This document shows, in pieces, positions 1-6,029 of a stretch of 12,108 nucleotides of DNA. The DNA lies in assembly GCA_051008975.1 (NCBI GenBank), contig JBPCXA010000162.1:1-12108 (forward strand), given 5' to 3'. The DNA comes from Persebacter sp051008975. GTDB lineage: Bacteria; Pseudomonadota; Gammaproteobacteria; Tethybacterales; Persebacteraceae. Made by a program: the position numbers and the translations under genes. The first letter of the stretch is position 1; the number at the start of each line of letters is the position of its first letter. The notes under the pieces are model-generated. The model was not told where the DNA came from. It was given only the letters and a program-made list of their open reading frames with translations, and searched no databases.

Positions 1-479
1 ATTTTCATTTGGAACACCGTTTCCATTTGTTCGGTGATTCGGAAAATGTCGCGAACGAAATCGGCGGCGATGAATCTGCCAACCCGTCCGGTTTTTCCGC
101 GTTCGCCGAAAGCGGCTACAAACGCCAAAACGGCGGACGCACCGCTTTGCACTACAACAAGTTGACGGCGATCCGCGATTTCACATCCGGCTTCGCGATC
201 TACGCGCAGGGAATCAGCGGGCGAATCAATTCCGAAATTTACCGGGATTCACGTCTGCAGGGTTTCGCCGCCGGAGTTTTCGCCGACAAAATTTTGTCGC
301 ACGATGATTCGTATCATTTGCGAATTGAATCGCCCTTGTCGGCTCCGCAAATCGCCAGAACGAGAATGGCGATAGACGCCCGAATCGGCGAGCCGGAAAA
401 CTATTGGCGCATCGGTTTCTACCGCGGTTTGGAAGAAAAGAAATCCGCCGCCAAACTGTTCTGGTTGCGGGAGTTTTAA
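1..479 (+). CDS. C-terminal part of an outer-membrane beta-barrel protein (5' end outside window)
   Basis: The reading frame is open at the left edge, so this is the 3' end of a longer gene. The visible 159 or so residues lack hydrophobic helices and consist of alternating polar/apolar stretches rich in Tyr, Phe, Arg and Asp, as in transmembrane beta-strands. The protein ends in ...KLFWLREF; a terminal Phe is the usual C-terminal signal for outer-membrane barrel assembly by the BAM complex. The segment with SPLSAPQIARTRM followed by a GFYRGLEEKKSAAKL-type last strand resembles the ends of type V autotransporter barrels, for example subtilisin-like autotransporters, but the passenger is not visible so the substrate is unknown. 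A TTG at 9 exists but is not a credible start. The gene is followed after 36 bp by element A, which carries a likely terminator. The family is inferred; the barrel character is fairly secure. Confidence 0.6.
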   Translation, partial: FHLEHRFHLFGDSENVANEIGGDESANPSGFSAFAESGYKRQNGGRTALHYNKLTAIRDFTSGFAIYAQGISGRINSEIYRDSRLQGFAAGVFADKILSHDDSYHLRIESPLSAPQIARTRMAIDARIGEPENYWRIGFYRGLEEKKSAAKLFWLREF

Positions 480-518
480 CAACTCCCGCCCACCTTTATT
501 CGCGCCTTCGGCGCGGAG

Positions 519-550
519 ATTCCGGCTTTCGCCGGAATGGCAGATTTTTT
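519..550 (+). terminator. Rho-independent terminator formed by the left arm of element A copy 1
   Basis: An 8-bp stem with a 4-nt loop (ATTCCGGC/GCCGGAAT) is followed by GGCAGA and six T residues at 545-550. It lies 40 bp after the stop of the upstream barrel gene and would end its transcript. Termination is predicted from the structure only. Confidence 0.6.
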
Positions 551-591
551 CTATTTTCGGACGCCGCCAAATTCGGTACTGTCCGCAAGAC

Positions 592-627
592 AAAAAACAC
601 CGCCATTCCGGCGAAAGCCGGAATCTC
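592..627 (-). terminator. Rho-independent terminator for dsbD in the right arm of element A copy 1
   Basis: Read on the - strand, the right arm forms the same 8-bp hairpin followed by GGCGGTG and six T residues (A-run 592-597 on the + strand). It faces transcripts coming from dsbD. Together with the left arm it makes the element a bidirectional terminator. Confidence 0.55.
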
Positions 628-657
628 TTTGTTCCTTTTAATTTTTCGCCTTAACCA

Positions 658-767
658 CCCGTCCCATTCCTGCGAAGGCAGGAATCTATACGCCGAAGGC
701 GGTAATTGTACAATTACCCGCCGCTTTGCGGCGGCGGAGATTCCTGCCTTCGCAGGAATGGGACGGG
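658..767. repeat. Element B copy 1: palindromic repeat with 30-bp inverted ends
   Basis: Positions 658-687 and 738-767 are perfect reverse complements. The arm hairpin is ATTCCTGC, loop CTTC or GAAG, GCAGGAAT. Inside are smaller palindromes: GCCGAAGGC, GTAATTGTACAATTAC (701-716) and CGCCGCTTTGCGGCG. A 30-bp AT-rich linker (628-657) joins it to element A; the same linker joins A to B at 5868-5897. Short G-runs follow at 765-771 and 787-793. Confidence 0.85.
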
Positions 768-807
768 GGGGCAGGAATAGGACGTCGGGGGGGAGGGGGC
801 GAAAAAA

Positions 808-2490
808 CTATACGCCCGCCGCGTCCAGGGTTTGCAAAAAATCTTCGGCATTCTGGTAGCCGTTGACCCGCGCGGCGGAAATTAACGCGCCGCCGGGCGA
901 GAAAAACAATATCGCCGGCGGGCCGTACAATCCGAATTGTTTCAGCAGCGCGCGGGCGTCGACGTCGTCGGCGGTGACGTCGGCGCGCAGCAGCAGCATC
1001 CGCCCCATCCGCTCGCGCACCCGCGAGTCGGCGAAAGTGAACTTCTCCATTTCCTTGCACGAAATGCACCAGTCGGCGTAAAACTCCAACATCGCCGGAC
1101 GCGCCGCCGATTCCAACGCCCGCCGCAACTCCGCCGGAGAATTCGCCGGCAAAAATACCGGCGATTCGCGCGACTGCCCCGCGCCGACAAACGCGGAAAG
1201 CGGCGACAGCGGATCGCGTCCGCCGCCCGCCGCGCCGACAATCATCGCGCCGCCCCACAGCAGCGCGATAATTCCGGCGGCTTTCACGCCGCGCGCCGCG
1301 ATTCCGTACAGCACCACGCCGCAAAAAATCAAAATCGCGCCGTACGACAACATCATTGCCGCCGCCGGAAGAAGAGGGGAAGAAATCCACGCCGCCGCGC
1401 CGCACAACAGCGCGCCCAAAATCAGTTTAATGTCCGCATTCCACGCGCCCGCTTTTGGCAGCAAATGCGCGCCGCCCGCCCCCGCCGCGGCGAGCAGCGC
1501 GCTCATTCCCAAAGACAGGGAAAACAACGCCGCGCCGCCGACAACCGCGTCTCCGGTGTTGCCGATGTAAATTAGCGCGCCGATCAGCGGCGCCGCGACG
1601 CACGGGCTGACAATCGCCGCCGACAACGCGCCCATCATAAACGCGCCGCCGCCGCGCGCCCGCCGCAAAAAAGACGGCGGCTGGATGTCGTAGCCGCCGA
1701 ACATTGAAACCGCCAGTGCCAGCATTATCGCGGACGCCCCCAGCAACGCCGCCGGCTGCTGCAAAAAAGGCGCGAGCAACCGCCCGGAAAGCCCGGCGGC
1801 GATTCCCAATGCGGTATAGGCGACGACGACTCCGCCGATGTAGGCGGCGGTGGAAAGCATCGCGCGCCGCCGTCCCGCGCCGCCGCCGATGACGCCCAGC
1901 AAAATCGGAATCATCGGCAAGACGCAGGGCGTAAAAGAAAGCAGCAACCCGAAACCGAAAAACGCCGCCATCGTCCGCCATATATTTTCGCGGGCGATAA
2001 TCGCCGCGGCGTTTGCGGCTTCGTCGGCGGGCGGCGCGGTTTGCGTCCCCGTCCCGTCCGCCGACAACAGCGCGACATGCGTCTGCGGCGGATAGCAGAT
2101 GCCGAGCAGGCGGTCGCATCCCTGCGAGATTATTTTTAATTCAAACGCGCCTTCGCCGGAAATGTCCGCCTCCAAAGTAATGCCGTTTTCATAAATGCCG
2201 GTCGCCCCGAAAAACGGATCGTCGTATATTTCGGCGGGCGGAAAACGCGTCCGCGACACCGCGAAACCGGGCGTCTCCACGGCGACGACGAATCTTTCGC
2301 GATACAAATAAAAATCTTCGGGCATCGCAAAAACGGCGCGCGCGGTGCCGCCGTCCATTTCCGCCGAAAAAATAAATACCTCCTCCGGCGGCAGCGGGTC
2401 CACCCGCGTTTCGGCGGCGGCGGCGATGCAAAACGAAAACGCCGCCGCGAACGCGGACAAAATCGCGCGGGCGATTAGTTTCCAAAACAC
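808..2490 (-). CDS. dsbD: Thiol:disulfide interchange protein DsbD (transmembrane electron transporter)
   Basis: DsbD carries reducing power from cytoplasmic thioredoxin across the inner membrane to periplasmic partners (DsbC, DsbG, cytochrome c maturation). All three parts are present. A signal peptide (residues 1-26, ending AAAA before ETR) leads to a periplasmic alpha domain with the pair C125 and C132 in QGCDRLLGICYPP. The membrane domain has C189 in SFTPCVLPMIP and C297 in IVSPCVAAPL. The C-terminal thioredoxin-like gamma domain has YADWCISCKEMEKFTF (C475/C478) and the cis-Pro loop GPPAILFF. The product is 560 residues, normal for the family. I chose the GTG at 2490 because the signal peptide begins there; the open frame extends to 2670, but that extension is unlike a DsbD and would overlap fxsA. 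No clear Shine-Dalgarno precedes the GTG. The alpha-domain cysteines are one residue further apart than in E. coli DsbD. Divergent from fxsA; ends towards repeat cluster 1. Confidence 0.93.
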   Translation of the reverse strand: MFWKLIARAILSAFAAAFSFCIAAAAETRVDPLPPEEVFIFSAEMDGGTARAVFAMPEDFYLYRERFVVAVETPGFAVSRTRFPPAEIYDDPFFGATGIYENGITLEADISGEGAFELKIISQGCDRLLGICYPPQTHVALLSADGTGTQTAPPADEAANAAAIIARENIWRTMAAFFGFGLLLSFTPCVLPMIPILLGVIGGGAGRRRAMLSTAAYIGGVVVAYTALGIAAGLSGRLLAPFLQQPAALLGASAIMLALAVSMFGGYDIQPPSFLRRARGGGAFMMGALSAAIVSPCVAAPLIGALIYIGNTGDAVVGGAALFSLSLGMSALLAAAGAGGAHLLPKAGAWNADIKLILGALLCGAAAWISSPLLPAAAMMLSYGAILIFCGVVLYGIAARGVKAAGIIALLWGGAMIVGAAGGGRDPLSPLSAFVGAGQSRESPVFLPANSPAELRRALESAARPAMLEFYADWCISCKEMEKFTFADSRVRERMGRMLLLRADVTADDVDARALLKQFGLYGPPAILFFSPGGALISAARVNGYQNAEDFLQTLDAAGV

Positions 2491-2663
2491 CGTCCGAACG
2501 CGGCGCGGGAATTCCGGCGGCGCGCCGCGTTTTGTCTTAACGCAAAAATAACGGGCGGCGGGGGGTAAAATGTCCAGGCGGGCGGCGGACGAATGCGCGC
2601 CCGTCCGCCGAAGCGCGCCGCAAAACGCGGCGGCGACAATCTGCGGAAAACGGAAACGCGAAA

Positions 2664-3065
2664 ATGCCATTGTTTTTTTTGATTGTACTATTGCTCGCGC
2701 CGCCGCTGGATATTTTCCTCGCCGTCCGCTGGCTTTTTCTTTCGCCGTGGACGGCGGCGGCGTATCTGGCGGCGACGGCGGCGGTCGGCGCGCTGCTGAT
2801 GAAATTCGCCAAAATCGGAGTCGGCGAGGCGGCGAATATGCTGCGCGCCGGAAATGCGCCGCCCGTCGCGGTCGCCGGTTTTCTGAAAATGTGGCTGGTC
2901 GGCGCGCTGCTGTTTTTCCCCGGTTATTTAAGCGATGTTCTGGCGGCGGGCGCGCTGCTTTTGCCTTCCCCGAAGGCGCGTTTTAATGCGCCGCCCGCCG
3001 ATGCGCCGCTGGAAGCGCGGGCGGAAATCGTCCACGAAAAATCCGAAAATGAACGACGCGATTGA
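2664..3065 (+). CDS. fxsA: FxsA family membrane protein
   Basis: The product is 133 residues and hydrophobic. It has an N-terminal segment (about 1-22, LFFLIVLLLAPPLDIFLAV), a second segment (about 26-48), and a segment around 68-99 containing the FPGYLSDVLAAGALLLP motif typical of FxsA (FPG-L-TD-xG). The tail is soluble and charged. FxsA is an inner-membrane protein known in E. coli for easing F-exclusion of phage T7 when overexpressed; its cellular role is unclear. The ATG is preceded by GGAAAC about 7 bases upstream. The 3' end overlaps the start of the next gene by 17 bp, suggesting a shared transcript and possible translational coupling. Confidence 0.85.
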   Translation: MPLFFLIVLLLAPPLDIFLAVRWLFLSPWTAAAYLAATAAVGALLMKFAKIGVGEAANMLRAGNAPPVAVAGFLKMWLVGALLFFPGYLSDVLAAGALLLPSPKARFNAPPADAPLEARAEIVHEKSENERRD

Positions 3066-3831
3066 GCGGCGGCGAATGCGGCGGGCGTTTTCGCGCCGTC
3101 TCGGCGGGGGCGACCTCGCCGCCGAAGTCGCGGCGCGGCTCATTTCGCGTCTGGACGAAATCGCGCCGAATCCGCGCTGGATTGTGGATGTCGGCGGCGA
3201 CGGCGGCGCGGTGCGCGAACGATTTCCGGACGCCCGCGTGCTGGCGGCGGATTTCGCGCTGCCGCGTTTGCGCGCGCGTCCGCGGGTGTTTCGGACGCAG
3301 GCGGACGCCGCGCAACTGCCGGTGCGGGACGCGGCGGCGGACATGCTGTGGTCAAATCTTTGCCTGGAATGGACCGACATAAAACAATCCTTCGCCGAGG
3401 CGGCGCGAATTTTGCGCCCGAAAGACGGACTTTTTATTTTCAGCGTGCTGGGACGCGACACGATGCGCGAGGCGCGCGCGGCGTTCGGCGAAAAAGACGG
3501 CGGACGGTTTATGGATATGCACGACATCGGCGACATGCTGGGCGGCTGCGGCTTCGCCGAAACGGTGATGGAAACCGAGCGCGCGACCCTCACCTATCGC
3601 GCCCCCGAAGACGCGTTCCGCGAGGCGCAAAAGGCGGGCTGCGGCGCGGCGAATTCGCGGCGGCGCGGACTTTTCGGGCGGCGGCGGTGGCGAAAGGCGA
3701 TGGATGAATATGCGCGGCGTTTCGCCGACGCGGACGGCAGAATCCCGGCGACCTACGAAATTATCTACGCCGTATCGTGGCGCAAAACGCCCGCGCCGTC
3801 CGAACACATCGTCCGCTTCGCCGAAACATAA
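3049..3831 (+). CDS. bioC: SAM-dependent methyltransferase, BioC-type (malonyl-ACP O-methyltransferase-like)
   Basis: This is a 260-residue class I methyltransferase. Motif I is at 45-53 (IVDVGGDGG), followed by the acidic residue of LAADFALPRL near 68. The SNLCLEW segment near 102-108 and ILRPKDGLFIFSVLG are typical post-I/motif III regions. The second half carries features of the BioC/NDUFAF5 group: MDMHDIGDML (155-164), an LTYR segment, a GLFGRRRWR turn and GRIPATYEIIYAVSW near the end. BioC methylates malonyl-ACP to start biotin synthesis, so biotin is the likely pathway, but no other bio gene is present here and a NDUFAF5-like role cannot be excluded. Motif I is unusual: the common D-x-G-C-G-T/S-G appears as D-V-G-G-D-G-G. 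The ATG at 3049 is preferred over the upstream open frame because homology-like sequence starts there. It overlaps fxsA by 17 bp. Confidence 0.7.
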   Translation: MNDAIERRRMRRAFSRRLGGGDLAAEVAARLISRLDEIAPNPRWIVDVGGDGGAVRERFPDARVLAADFALPRLRARPRVFRTQADAAQLPVRDAAADMLWSNLCLEWTDIKQSFAEAARILRPKDGLFIFSVLGRDTMREARAAFGEKDGGRFMDMHDIGDMLGGCGFAETVMETERATLTYRAPEDAFREAQKAGCGAANSRRRGLFGRRRWRKAMDEYARRFADADGRIPATYEIIYAVSWRKTPAPSEHIVRFAET

Positions 3832-3864
3832 ATCCGCGCCCCCGCCGCCGCCCTATTCCCCCCA

Positions 3865-3946
3865 CCGTCCCATTCCTGCGAAGGCAGGAATCTCCGCGCC
3901 GAAGGCGCAAATTTCCCCGCCGCTTCGCGGCGGCGTACGCAGAAAT
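3865..3946. repeat. Element B, truncated copy abutting element A copy 2
   Basis: Positions 3865-3893 repeat the left 29 bp of the B inverted end, followed by GCGCCGAAGGCGC and the CCGCCGCTTCGCGGCGG palindrome. Where the right B arm should follow, the sequence diverges (TACGCAGAAAT) and runs directly into element A. The right arm is lost or was replaced when A arrived. Confidence 0.7.
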
Positions 3947-4057
3947 GAGATTCCGGCTTTCGCCGGAATGGCGGTTTTTTTATATTTCTGGATACCACCG
4001 AATTCGGTATTGTCCGCAAAAACAAAAAGTGCCGCCATTCCGGCGAAAGCCGGAATC
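3947..4057. repeat. Element A copy 2
   Basis: It has the same hairpin arms (3947-3972 and about 4032-4057) and the same core orientation as copy 1, with CCGAATTCGG at 3998-4007. The left arm is followed by seven T residues (3975-3981). On the - strand, the right arm is followed by GGCGGCAC and five T residues. It follows the BioC-type gene and precedes a gene on the same strand, so unlike copies 1 and 3 it is not between convergent genes. Confidence 0.85.
3949..3981 (+). terminator. Predicted terminator after the fxsA/methyltransferase operon
   Basis: The left arm hairpin of element A copy 2 is followed by GGCGG and a 7-T run at 3975-3981. It is the first strong terminator-like structure after the methyltransferase stop at 3831. 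Confidence 0.6.
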
Positions 4058-4066
4058 TTTTTAATT

Positions 4067-4183
4067 CCATTCCTGCGAAAGCAGGAATTTCCGCGCCGAA
4101 GGCGTAAACTGTCGCCGAAGGCGGTACAATTTCCCGCCGCTTCGCGGCGGCGGAGATTCCTGCCTTCGCAGGAATGGGACGGG
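4067..4183. repeat. Element B copy 2
   Basis: The left arm CCATTCCTGCGAAAGCAGG (4067-4085) pairs with the right arm at 4154-4177. Between them are two GCCGAAGGC palindromes and CCGCCGCTTCGCGGCGG. The A-to-B linker seen in clusters 1 and 3 is shortened here to about 9 bp. Confidence 0.8.
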
Positions 4184-4425
4184 TAGGCGGGCGGAATTCG
4201 GCGTGGAATTCAGCGGCGGAGCGGAAAATTCGCGTTGTCCGCCGCGAAATCCGCCCGTACGTCGCAAAATCGGACGAAAAAACCGCGGCGGGGGCGTATT
4301 TTTGCGAATTATTTGCACTTTTTTTGCATCGGGGAGAAAAAAAAACGGTACCTGCGGGCGATTCCATGTTATAATTCCGAAAGCGTCCGTGGAGGCGCGA
4401 TATTGACATTAACGGGAGTATTCCG
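4184..4425 (+). promoter_or_regulatory. Leader region of the beta-barrel gene with extended -10 promoter
   Basis: No gene is seen here. TGTTATAAT at 4367-4375 is a perfect TATAAT with the extended -10 TG one base upstream, so a start near 4382 is expected. No good -35 hexamer is present, which is usual with an extended -10. A 9-A run (4337-4345) and a 7-T run (4319-4325) lie upstream and could act as an UP-like AT-rich region or vary in length. GGGAG at 4414-4418 lies 7 bases before the ATG at 4426 and fixes that start. Confidence 0.65.
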
Positions 4426-5707
4426 ATGAAAAAGATCAATTTAATCGTTTGCCGCGCGTTTAACGCGGTTTATAGCGCGCTGTGCAACGTTTTTCCGTCT
4501 ACCTTTAATTTTAAGGGGGGGGGGGGGGCAGGAATATAAAAATGCGCCGTTCGGCGGCGTATTTCGGCGGCTGATTGTTCGTTTATCCGTCGTCTCCGTT
4601 CTCTTTGCGGCGGCTTTTGGAACGACTTCGGCGGCGAACGCGCAGGAGGCGCAGGTGTATTCCACATCCACCGTCACCTTTTCCGTGTCGGGGCGGGCGG
4701 TTGATCTGGGCGAACCGCTGCTGTCAATTATCGCCTCCGTCGCCGGAAATCCGGTGAATGACGGGGCTTTGCGGAATGTGGTGAGCAGGCGTAATCCGAG
4801 CGGCAATTTTGCCTTGCCGGATTTTGGCGGGCTGCAAAACGGACTGCCGACTTTCGGCGGGGCGGAGGTGGCGAGAGGCGATGTTCTCCGTTTCAGCGAC
4901 CCCGCTGTTAGACCAGCTACTGTTCGCGTGTATGAAAATGCGGGCGGCGATTTGGCGTTGGCGGAAGGCGACGACCCGGTGACGCTCGCCGCCGTCGTTG
5001 ATACGGCGGCGGGCGAATTTTTTCTCACAAATGATTGGGAATATACGACCAACGCCACGCTCGGTACGCGGGGCCATGTTCCTGCGACGGGCGGCGGCGG
5101 CGGAAATACGGGCGGCGATGGAATGGAAACGGCGGCGGTCGGCGACAACGACAGCAAAGCCCGGGATTTGGCGGTTATCGGATTAGGCGTTGGCGTCGTC
5201 GGATTTATGGCGGCATACCTTTCGGGCGGCGATTTTTCGCTATTCCATTTCGCCCCGAATATCGGCTATTCCGCCACCGAAAGCGGCTACGCCTACAATG
5301 TCGGCGGTCGCCTAAATTTCCGCAAGGACGGCTGGCATTTGTACTACGCCGCCGGGCAGGCGAATTCCAACGGCGAATTCAACGATTTCCGCTACGAATC
5401 GGGCGGAAAATATGCGGCGGATTCGTGGACGGCGGCGTTTTCCGAAACCGTGCAGGGCGAAACGGCGGACTACGATTTTTCGCTTTCGGCGGATTACAGG
5501 GGCGGAATTTGGCAAGTATCGCCGACGTACCGTTTGCATTCCAAATTCGCCGAAGAGGAATTCCAGACGCGGAATTCCTTGAATGTGGAAGGAATTCTCC
5601 GCTACAACCGCTGGACGATTTCGCCGTCCGCCGGATTCCGCTGGGAATCGGCGGAGGAGTTCGGCGACAACGCCCGATTTAATTTGTCGGCGGTGCGGCG
5701 GTTTTAG
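4426..5707 (+). CDS. Phase-variable ESPR-type secreted beta-barrel protein, frame interrupted at a G14 tract
   Basis: The ATG at 4426 has a good Shine-Dalgarno and starts MKKINLIVCRAFNAVYSAL..., but with 14 G residues at 4515-4528 it meets TAA at 4537. The rest of the gene lies in another frame. With 13 or 16 G residues the two join into one frame (426 residues at G13). The joined N-terminus has the layout of an extended signal peptide: charged MKK, hydrophobic stretch, a second basic patch (FRRLIVR), hydrophobic core (LSVVSVLFAAAF) and AxA cleavage at SAANA before QEAQ. Then come a passenger of about 130 residues, a Gly-rich linker (GGGGGNTGGDG), a hydrophobic AVIGLGVGVVGFMAAYL and about 150 residues of alternating barrel strands ending NLSAVRRF. 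ESPR signals are typical of type V secreted proteins. Ligand and function are unknown. The alternative explanation is a homopolymer sequencing error, which would mean the gene is ON. No other ATG could start the body in frame; the first plausible in-frame start, GTG at 4655, lies after the signal peptide. Confidence 0.8.
4515..4528 (+). repeat. Poly-G tract (14 G) in the signal-peptide region
   Basis: Fourteen uninterrupted G residues lie 89 bases into the coding sequence. Tracts of this length slip readily during replication. The current length puts the start out of frame with the body; G13 and G16 restore it, G15 does not. Confidence 0.9.
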
Positions 5708-5715
5708 GGGGAGGA

Positions 5716-5732
5716 TTCCTGCTACGCAGGAA
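5716..5732. repeat. Isolated B-type hairpin
   Basis: TTCCTGC, loop TAC, GCAGGAA forms a perfect 7-bp stem 8 bases after the stop of the beta-barrel gene. It resembles one arm of element B with an altered loop. Confidence 0.6.
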
Positions 5733-5733
5733 A

Positions 5734-5797
5734 GAGATTCCGGTCCCCGCGTTCGCGAGGATAAACTTTCGCCGGAATGGCGGTGCTTTTTTTTTTT
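5734..5797 (+). terminator. Predicted terminator of the phase-variable beta-barrel gene
   Basis: ATTCCGG and CCGGAAT can still pair around the inserted hairpin. They are followed by GGCGGTGC and 11 T residues at 5787-5797, the longest T-run in the window. Confidence 0.5.
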
Positions 5798-5833
5798 GCG
5801 GACAATGCCGAATTCGGCGGTATCCGAAAATAT

Positions 5834-5867
5834 AAAAAACCGCCATTCCGGCGAAAGCCGGAATCTC
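5834..5867 (-). terminator. Predicted terminator of the glycosylase/GDPD operon
   Basis: On the - strand the intact right arm of element A copy 3 gives the 8-bp hairpin followed by GGCGG and six T residues (A-run 5834-5839 on the + strand). Confidence 0.55.
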
Positions 5868-5897
5868 TTTGTTCACTTTAATTTTTCGCTTTCACCT

Positions 5898-5980
5898 CCC
5901 GTCCCATTCCTGCGAAGGCAGGAAAGCGGCGGGAAATTACGCGCCTACGGCGCCGGAGATTCCTGCCTTCGCAGGAATGG
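5898..5980. repeat. Element B copy 3, shortened interior
   Basis: The left arm starts at 5898 with the same CCCGTCCCATTCCTGCG start as copy 1, and the right arm ends at 5980. The interior is reduced to about 30 bp and lacks the CCGCCGCTT palindrome. The 30-bp linker from element A (5868-5897) differs from the cluster 1 linker at only a few positions. Confidence 0.8.
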
Positions 5981-6029
5981 AAAAAAGGAGGCAAGAATGG
6001 GACTGTGGTTCGGCGGCGATGGACGGACG

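Larger units (their letters stand above)
516..627. repeat. Element A copy 1: MITE-like palindromic repeat with 26-bp inverted ends
   Basis: Positions 516-541 and 602-627 are perfect reverse complements (26 bp). Each arm is itself a hairpin (ATTCCGGC, loop TTTC, GCCGGAAT). The core 542-601 is a quasi-palindrome around AAATTCGG, related to CCGAATTCGG in the other copies. Copies 2 (3947-4057) and 3 (5734-5867) share arms and core. It encodes no transposase, so it would be a non-autonomous element. It lies between the converging barrel gene and dsbD. No target-site duplication was recognised. Confidence 0.85.
5734..5867. repeat. Element A copy 3, core inverted and left arm interrupted
   Basis: The left arm starts at 5734 but is split by 22 bp (5744-5765) that form another hairpin (TCCCCGCG TT CGCGAGGA). 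The right arm is intact (5842-5867). The core around CCGAATTCGG matches copies 1 and 2 only as its reverse complement, while the flanking linker and element B are in the same orientation as in cluster 1. It lies between converging genes. Confidence 0.8.

Noticed and set aside
765..778. Similarity of GGGGGGGCAGGAATA after element B copy 1 to the poly-G end at 4522-4535, suggesting the switch tract came from repeat debris
   Set aside because: Outside the G-run only about eight bases agree (CAGGAATA), which may be chance. Kept only as a note.
404..859. Open frame of 151 codons over repeat cluster 1
   Set aside because: It translates repeat arms (IPAKAGIS-, HSCEGRNL- and EIPAFAGM-type peptides) and overlaps the end of a real gene. 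Frames at 3704-4186, 3765-4439, 5583-6095 and 5869-6354 are rejected for the same reason.
937..1575. Long + strand frame opposite dsbD
   Set aside because: Arg-rich, low-complexity product of the kind expected as an antisense shadow in GC-rich genes; dsbD carries all family motifs on the other strand.
4441..5157. - strand frame opposite the beta-barrel gene
   Set aside because: Ser/Pro/Thr-rich shadow without a start signal; the + strand has a promoter, SD, signal peptide and barrel.
516..5980. CRISPR array from the recurring hairpin repeats
   Set aside because: Repeats are palindromic, unevenly spaced, occur in both orientations and are spread over three intergenic gaps, with no regular unique spacers or cas genes.
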